Shown in pieces: positions 6,579 through 10,203 of a stretch of DNA of 10,203 bases (position 1 is its first letter; each line of letters opens with the position of its first letter). The translations under genes were made by a program, and so were the position numbers. Source of the stretch: an uncultured Clostridia bacterium. GTDB taxonomy: Bacteria; Bacillota; Clostridia; Christensenellales; Borkfalkiaceae. The notes beneath the pieces are model-generated. The model had not been told where the DNA came from, ran no database searches, and saw nothing but the letters and a program-made list of their open reading frames with translations. The stretch lies in NCBI GenBank assembly GCA_934273135.1, contig CAKQSU010000023.1:1-10203 (forward strand). The letters are read 5' to 3'.

Positions 6579-6995
6579 ATGACATTTGATGAACTTATGC
6601 AACAATACGTTGACGCTCCGTACGAGGTTCTGGTCGAGAAGGCGAATCGCGACATCGATTTAATCGAAGCCGACCTTGACGGTTGTGACGTTTCGGTGGA
6701 CGACGTGGTTATCCCCGTGGTGCTTACATGTTTCGGCACGGACGGCGAATTTACCGACAGGGAGTATAATTTTTTGCACGACGTTATCGCCGACTTAACG
6801 TACGAACAGGCAAAAGATTGCGTTCAGGCGTTTTACAACGAACAGGAAGAATCTGAAAATGACGTCGACGAGCTTGTGGACGGTTTGACGGACGATATGA
6901 AAGCCGTTTTTCTCGACCTCGTCTGTTGCGTTTTGGCTGTGGACGGCAAATTGTCCGCGCCGGAAGTTAATTTCATAAAAAAATTGATTGTGTAA
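6579..6995 (+). CDS. TerB-like small acidic protein, paralog 1 of 3
   Basis: A 138-aa, acidic, apparently cytosolic protein with no signal peptide or membrane helix. It has two similar halves, each a hydrophobic helix ending in an acidic turn and another helix: LTCFGTDGEFTDREYNFL (D55-G56 to E62) and CVLAVDGKLSAPEVNFI (D122-G123 to E129). The D-G-x5-E pattern with a following F-I/L helix is the hallmark of TerB-like (tellurite-resistance TerB / DUF533-type) alpha-helical domains, in which the acidic residues can bind metal. Both acidic turns are intact here, unlike in the next two genes. It is the first gene after a strong promoter (6517-6545) with AAGGAAG 8 nt before ATG. No other ter genes (terC, terD/E, terA) are nearby, so tellurite resistance is not implied. 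The family call is by motif and the role is unknown. Confidence 0.75.
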   Translation: MTFDELMQQYVDAPYEVLVEKANRDIDLIEADLDGCDVSVDDVVIPVVLTCFGTDGEFTDREYNFLHDVIADLTYEQAKDCVQAFYNEQEESENDVDELVDGLTDDMKAVFLDLVCCVLAVDGKLSAPEVNFIKKLIV

Positions 6996-7009
6996 ACGAA
7001 TTTCTAAGG

Positions 7010-7039
7010 TTAAGACACAATTTATAAAAATTTTATAAA
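7010..7039 (+). promoter_or_regulatory. Possible weak promoter before TerB-like paralog 2
   Basis: TTAAGA (7010-7015) and TATAAA (7034-7039) are separated by 18 nt within the 63-nt gap between paralogs 1 and 2. The gap also has a direct repeat of TTTATAAAAA/TTTTATAAAA. The -35 matches only four of six consensus bases, so this may simply be A/T-rich spacer. Confidence 0.3.
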
Positions 7040-7058
7040 AATCAAGAGAGGTAGAAAA

Positions 7059-7472
7059 ATGGATTTTCAGGAACTTTTACAAAGTTACGTCAACTCTTCG
7101 TACGAAGATTTGGTAGAGGGCGCAAAGAACGACCTTTGCATTTTGGGCGAAGCTTTCGGCAGCGCGGAAAACTTAGCTAAGCTCGCAGTCACCGTTACGC
7201 TCACTTGTTTCGGCGTAGACGGCGCGTTTACCGAAAAGGAACACGCTTTTATGTGCGACGTATTGTCGAAAATCGGTTACGAAAACGCTAAGAATATGGT
7301 GCAAGGCGTTTACGACAATCAAAAAGCCGCGGAGGAAGCTCTCGACGAGTTTGCCGACGGTTTGAGCGACGAATTGAAAACCGTTCTCGCGGACTACGTA
7401 TGCCGCGTTCTCGCTGTGGACGAAGAATTGAAAGTCCCGGAAATTAAGTTTATTCAAAAACTTATCGCGTAA
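7059..7472 (+). CDS. TerB-like small acidic protein, paralog 2 of 3
   Basis: A 137-aa cytosolic protein, clearly a duplicate of the preceding one: MDFQELLQSYV against MTFDELMQQYV, a shared LTCFG-DG block, and FIQKLIA against FIKKLIV at the end. The first acidic turn is intact (VDGAFTEKE, D54-G55 to E61). In the second the Gly is replaced (VDEELKVPE, D121-E122 to E128), so that half may have lost or changed metal binding. The start is preceded by AGAGAGG about 8 nt upstream. It is 63 nt downstream of paralog 1 and only 9 nt upstream of paralog 3. Function unknown; the TerB-like assignment rests on the repeated acidic motif and on similarity to its neighbour. Confidence 0.72.
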   Translation: MDFQELLQSYVNSSYEDLVEGAKNDLCILGEAFGSAENLAKLAVTVTLTCFGVDGAFTEKEHAFMCDVLSKIGYENAKNMVQGVYDNQKAAEEALDEFADGLSDELKTVLADYVCRVLAVDEELKVPEIKFIQKLIA

Positions 7473-7481
7473 GGTGACAAA

Positions 7482-7931
7482 ATGACTCAATATAAGCCGC
7501 TTAAGGTGTTGCTTCAGGAAAAGCTCGACACCCCGAAAAAGGACCTTATCAAGAACATAAACGCTTCGAGAAAGATTGTTTGGAAGGCAGTAAAAGAACA
7601 AGACAAGAACAGCCGCGGCAAAAAAATGACCGAGAAAGAGCTTATGTCCGCAGTCTTTTTTACATGCGCAACCGTCGACAATACTTTGACGGTTGCCGAG
7701 TATGAACTTATGTGTTCGGTGCTTGGTCGTATGACAAAGGAAAAGGCAAACGCGTTGTTTCAGTCTTTTTTATCCGGGAAAAACGAAATGTTACCATTAC
7801 TTGATGAACTTGCCGATAGCCTCGATTGGGATGCAAAAAATGCGGTTCTCGATATTGTCGTCGATATTTTGTGTATAGACGGCAGGCTTGAAGCGCCGGA
7901 AATTTCTTATATACAAAAACTTATAAATTAA
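7482..7931 (+). CDS. TerB-like small protein, paralog 3 of 3 (divergent)
   Basis: This 149-aa product has the same two-half plan but is the most divergent and has a Lys-rich N-terminal region (about residues 1-53) in contrast to the acidic paralogs. The first turn reads TVDNTLTVAEYELM (D66-N67, E73; Gly replaced by Asn) and the second CIDGRLEAPEISYI (D133-G134 to E140; intact). Paralog 1 thus keeps both acidic turns, paralog 2 keeps the first and paralog 3 the second. It ends SYIQKLIN, aligned with the ends of the others. The start is 9 nt after the paralog 2 stop with AAGGTG as the ribosome site, so the two are surely co-transcribed. A hairpin follows 7 nt after the stop. Function not recognised beyond the fold family. 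Confidence 0.7.
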   Translation: MTQYKPLKVLLQEKLDTPKKDLIKNINASRKIVWKAVKEQDKNSRGKKMTEKELMSAVFFTCATVDNTLTVAEYELMCSVLGRMTKEKANALFQSFLSGKNEMLPLLDELADSLDWDAKNAVLDIVVDILCIDGRLEAPEISYIQKLIN

Positions 7932-7937
7932 AAAGGA

Positions 7938-7973
7938 AAACCGTCCGTCGCGTTTTACGTTTTCGGGCGGTTT
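7938..7973 (+). terminator. Hairpin after TerB-like cluster, possible leaky terminator
   Basis: AAACCGTCCG (7938-7947) pairs with CGGGCGGTTT (7964-7973) through 10 bp including one G-U pair, with a 16-nt loop. The following tract TTGGTTTAAA is only weakly U-rich, so termination may be partial. The next start codon is just 10 nt beyond the stem, so the hairpin could also limit ribosome access to that gene. Confidence 0.5.
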
Positions 7974-7983
7974 GGTTTAAAAG

Positions 7984-8916
7984 ATGAAATATTTAAGAGG
8001 CTTTTTAACGTTCGTGAGAGTCTACCGCGTTCTTGCTGCGATAGTTCTCGGCTTTGTTGTATTAGGGTTTGTGTTTTTTTGTGCGGCACTTGCTTCGGTT
8101 AACGCAATGCTTAACGACAAATTTATGGAGTATTTGAGCAGCAGCGGAATTAAGCTGACAAGAGAACAAATAATCGTTTCGTTTGTTTATGCGGTAGCGG
8201 TAATTGCGGCGACGATTCCTCTAATGTGTATAGTTTTGTCGCTATGTAGCGAGGTAATCGAAAAAGGCACGCCCTTTTATGAATCTTGTGTCAAAAAAAT
8301 GCGGGTTCTCGGTATTTACTATATCGCTCTCGCGCTGTTTGCAAGCATTTTGTCGCTTATTTTCAAACTTGCTTTCGGATTGGGTTTTGCTATCGATATC
8401 GGTGATGTTTTTTATGGTTGCATATATATTGCCGCTTCGTTTATCGTCGATTACGGTGTAGGCTTACAGAGCGATTGTTTGCCTTTACCGAGCGAAAAAA
8501 TGCTTATCGAATCGCCGCTTACCGAAAAGACTTTTTCGGTTGCCGTTCCGGCAGACGAACCCGAAAGCCGTGTAAGCAAAAAAGAGGTGACCGCCCCGGT
8601 GCGTTTATCTGCTCGTAAAACGAACACGGAAAACACGCAGACATGTTTTTTTACGTTTGAAGATTTCATAGAACCTTGTGAAGAGGTGTTTATAACGGAA
8701 AGCGCAAATTATTCGTTGAAAATAGAAGTGAACGCCACGGGTGTTGCGAGCGTGAAAACAACTTATGCTTCCGGCGAAGTTATTTCTTCTTTCGAAGGTC
8801 TTTCCGTAGGTATCGTAAAAATTGCTCTTCCGTACGTCGGCGAGTACAAAGTTCAAGCCGTTGTGACGAAAGGCAGCGGAAAAGTGAAAGTGACGCTTGA
8901 AAAGGAGGCAAAGTAA
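7984..8916 (+). CDS. DUF2975-like membrane protein with C-terminal beta-rich domain
   Basis: The product is 310 aa with four predicted membrane segments near residues 15-40, 65-88, 111-135 and 142-162. The loop between helices 2 and 3 carries EVIEKGTPFYESCVKKMRVLG (K94-G-T-P-F98). This (K/E)GTPF loop followed by a basic amphipathic stretch is characteristic of DUF2975-type membrane proteins of unknown function. A polar linker (about 163-230) leads to a domain (about 235-306) rich in alternating beta strands (YSLKIEVNA, ASVKTTYASGE, GEYKVQAVV, GKVKVTLEKE). This resembles the body of the lipoprotein two genes downstream. An even number of helices with a basic N-terminus would put that domain in the cytosol. 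ATG 7984 is the first start in the frame and has no recognisable Shine-Dalgarno sequence; a hairpin ends 10 nt upstream. The downstream membrane gene starts 1 nt after its stop. Function unknown. Confidence 0.7.
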   Translation: MKYLRGFLTFVRVYRVLAAIVLGFVVLGFVFFCAALASVNAMLNDKFMEYLSSSGIKLTREQIIVSFVYAVAVIAATIPLMCIVLSLCSEVIEKGTPFYESCVKKMRVLGIYYIALALFASILSLIFKLAFGLGFAIDIGDVFYGCIYIAASFIVDYGVGLQSDCLPLPSEKMLIESPLTEKTFSVAVPADEPESRVSKKEVTAPVRLSARKTNTENTQTCFFTFEDFIEPCEEVFITESANYSLKIEVNATGVASVKTTYASGEVISSFEGLSVGIVKIALPYVGEYKVQAVVTKGSGKVKVTLEKEAK

Positions 8917-8917
8917 A

Positions 8918-9478
8918 ATGACCGATTTAACGAAAGCAAAAAAAGCTTTGAAAGTATGGTTTGTATTTTTGCTGTGTTGCGCAGTTATTTGCGGAATATT
9001 ATGTATATTGTATTGCGTTTCGGCAATTCTCATATTAGCGGGAACGAACATTATCTTACTCAGCCCGGCAATAACTGTCGTAACACCCGCCGAAAGCTCC
9101 GGAAGCTTCTTTTTCGGTGACGTTATGAGCGCTGTCTTTTTTGCGTTTATTATGGCGGTAGTTATTTTCCAGATGGTAATGTTCTTAATTTCAAAAAAAG
9201 AAGGAACGCCGTTCACAAGGAAAAATTACATATCGTACTTGGTATCGTCGATTTTATATTTTGCCGGATGTATAGTGCTGTTTATTATATCGCTTATTGT
9301 TAGTGTAAAAATCGGCGGAACGGGTAATTCGTTCGCTTCATACGTTTTGGCTCTTCCTTTGAGTGTGATGAGCGCGATTATCGCAGCGTTTATCCGTTAC
9401 GGAGTTTATCTCGAAGAGTATAAAAAAGGTAGATACGCAAAAAGAGAAGAAGTGGCGGAAGATGAAAAATGCGTTTAA
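8918..9478 (+). CDS. DUF2975-like four-helix membrane protein
   Basis: A 186-aa integral membrane protein with helices at roughly 12-40, 67-91, 106-130 and 138-163, and a short charged tail. The loop after helix 2 reads ISKKEGTPFTRKNYISYL (E95-G-T-P-F99), matching the KGTPF loop of the preceding gene in the same topological position, so the two are paralogs that differ by the tail domain. The start at 8918 is chosen because AAGGAGG (8902-8908) lies 9 nt upstream and the first gene's TAA ends 1 nt before. A longer reading from 8897 would overlap that gene and place the ribosome site inside the coding region. It overlaps the lipoprotein gene by 17 nt. The two membrane proteins may form a complex (inference from adjacency). 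Confidence 0.72.
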   Translation: MTDLTKAKKALKVWFVFLLCCAVICGILCILYCVSAILILAGTNIILLSPAITVVTPAESSGSFFFGDVMSAVFFAFIMAVVIFQMVMFLISKKEGTPFTRKNYISYLVSSILYFAGCIVLFIISLIVSVKIGGTGNSFASYVLALPLSVMSAIIAAFIRYGVYLEEYKKGRYAKREEVAEDEKCV

Positions 9479-9851
9479 TCGACTTATAGCCTTACTTTTC
9501 GTCGCATTTGCATTTACTTTAACCGCTTGCGAAGCCGATTTTGTCGGCAATAAAATTTATAACGGCTCTGCGGGCGTTTACACGCTTGACTTTTCCGCTT
9601 TGAATAGGAGCGAAAAGCAGACGGTCACCGTAAAAGAGGACGAAAGCGTTTTCGACGTTGAGATAACGGCAGAAGAGGGCAAAATCGATATTGAAATTTA
9701 TTCGGAAAGCGGCGAAAAAGTTTATGTAGGGAGCGGTTTGCAAACGGCAAGTTTTTCGCTCGATAAGCTCAAAAAAGGACGTTACGATATTACCGTCACC
9801 GGCGAAAAGGCAAAAGGAAAAGTCGTGGTTAAAATAAAGAGTAAGGATTAA
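9462..9851 (+). CDS. Small lipoprotein with beta-rich domain
   Basis: The product is 129 aa. The N-terminus is a type II signal peptide: a basic start MKNAFNR, a hydrophobic core LIALLFVAFAFT and the lipobox LTAC with C23 as the lipidated residue. The mature protein would therefore be anchored on the outer face of the membrane. The remainder (about 52-127) alternates beta strands and Gly/Lys turns (VFDVEIT, KIDIEIYSESGE, GRYDITVTGE, KVVVKIK) and aligns visibly with the C-terminal domain of the 310-aa membrane protein upstream. Both share a strand, then Y-x-S/A-S-G-E, then G-x-Y-x(I/V), then a final KV-x-V-x-(I/L) strand. The start lies inside the upstream membrane gene (17-nt overlap), with GGCGGAA just before it as a poor ribosome site, suggesting translational coupling. 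No enzymatic motif seen. Confidence 0.75.
   Translation: MKNAFNRLIALLFVAFAFTLTACEADFVGNKIYNGSAGVYTLDFSALNRSEKQTVTVKEDESVFDVEITAEEGKIDIEIYSESGEKVYVGSGLQTASFSLDKLKKGRYDITVTGEKAKGKVVVKIKSKD
9476..9489 (+). repeat. 14-nt partial copy of the intergenic repeat, inside the lipoprotein signal peptide
   Basis: TAATCGACTTATAG here is identical to 1263-1276 and 3824-3837. In this place it is coding (part of the lipoprotein signal sequence, around N6-R-L-I-A) and starts 2 nt before the end of the upstream stop codon. It may be coincidence. It is listed because the match is exact and again sits at a gene junction. Confidence 0.4.
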
Positions 9852-9852
9852 A

Positions 9853-10203
9853 ATGGATTACGAAGAGAAAGTCGTTTTGAAAAATGGCGAAGAATGTTTG
9901 CTTAAAAGTTTGAGCTTTTGCGACGGCAAAAGAATGTTGAATCTTTTTTTCGGTACGCATAATGAAACGGATTTTCTTTTAAGTTATCCCGACGAAATAA
10001 CGTTTGACGAAAATAGCGAAAGTTCGTTTTTGCAAGGACTTTTCGAAAGTAGACGCGAAGCGGAAATAGGCGCGTTTATCGACGAAAAGCTTGTCGGAAG
10101 CGCGGGGATTACCGCTAAAGGAAAAGCCGAAAAACTTTCGCACCGTGCGGATTTCGGCGTTGCCGTAAGCAAAGAATATTGCGGCTTAGGAATAGGTAAA
10201 GCG
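9853..10203 (+). CDS. GNAT-family N-acetyltransferase, N-terminal part (3' truncated by window edge)
   Basis: The frame is open from ATG 9853 to the window edge, 117 codons with no stop. It begins 1 nt after the lipoprotein stop with AAGGA upstream. It has the GNAT order: an N-terminal region with ETDFLLSYPDE (38-48), the strand pair AEIGAFIDEKLVGSAGI (70-86), a variable turn, HRADFGVAVSKEY (97-109), and the acetyl-CoA pyrophosphate loop CGLGIGKA (110-117), where C110 replaces the usual Arg/Gln/Trp. GNAT enzymes move an acetyl group from acetyl-CoA to an amine; the substrate cannot be read from this part. The tight spacing suggests co-transcription with the lipoprotein. The remaining C-terminus (helix 3 onward and the last strands) lies beyond the window. 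Confidence 0.85.
   Translation, partial: MDYEEKVVLKNGEECLLKSLSFCDGKRMLNLFFGTHNETDFLLSYPDEITFDENSESSFLQGLFESRREAEIGAFIDEKLVGSAGITAKGKAEKLSHRADFGVAVSKEYCGLGIGKA

Noticed and set aside
6579..7931. Tellurite resistance operon
   Set aside because: Only TerB-like domains are present; there is no TerC, TerD/TerE or TerA companion. TerB-like domains occur in many unrelated contexts.
8605..9216. Minus-strand frame opposite the two membrane proteins
   Set aside because: Overlaps two good plus-strand genes; no ribosome site and no domain recognised.

Overview
The window reads as a chromosomal segment of a Gram-positive-type anaerobe, most likely a Clostridia-class Bacillota. The evidence is the secA-prfB gene order, strong AAGGAG-type ribosome binding sites, TTGACA/TATAAT-type promoters, a FeoA-FeoB-Cys-rich small protein operon, a lipoprotein with a classical lipobox, and base composition near the middle of the range. 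Genus cannot be decided from the sequence alone. No RNA gene, CRISPR array, insertion sequence or integrase is visible.

Left part (1-3900, all + strand): housekeeping genes. These are the C-terminal half of secA (preprotein translocase ATPase, cut by the left edge), prfB (release factor 2, made through a programmed +1 frameshift), tsaD (tRNA t6A synthesis) and trxA (thioredoxin). A near-identical 27-nt intergenic repeat lies just after the secA and trxA stop codons. A 14-nt piece of it recurs far away near 9480.

Middle (3900-6450, - strand): a ferrous iron uptake operon, feoA-feoB-small Cys-rich membrane protein. Each junction is an ATGA stop/start overlap. The operon runs convergently into trxA, and both share a strong bidirectional terminator. 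A near-consensus promoter precedes feoA.

Right part (6450-10203, + strand): an accessory-looking cluster divergent from feo. It holds three tandem paralogous small acidic proteins with a TerB-like double acidic-motif architecture, two adjacent four-helix membrane proteins resembling DUF2975, a small lipoprotein, and the start of a GNAT acetyltransferase cut by the right edge. The first membrane protein carries a C-terminal beta-rich domain that looks homologous to the body of the lipoprotein. The feo and TerB promoters face away from each other and share a 16-nt element (TTGACWWAACGGGTAA) placed identically over the -35 and spacer, which suggests a common regulator or common promoter class. 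The TerB/membrane/lipoprotein cluster is the least explained part of the window and the best candidate for an undescribed system, although no function can be assigned from sequence alone.
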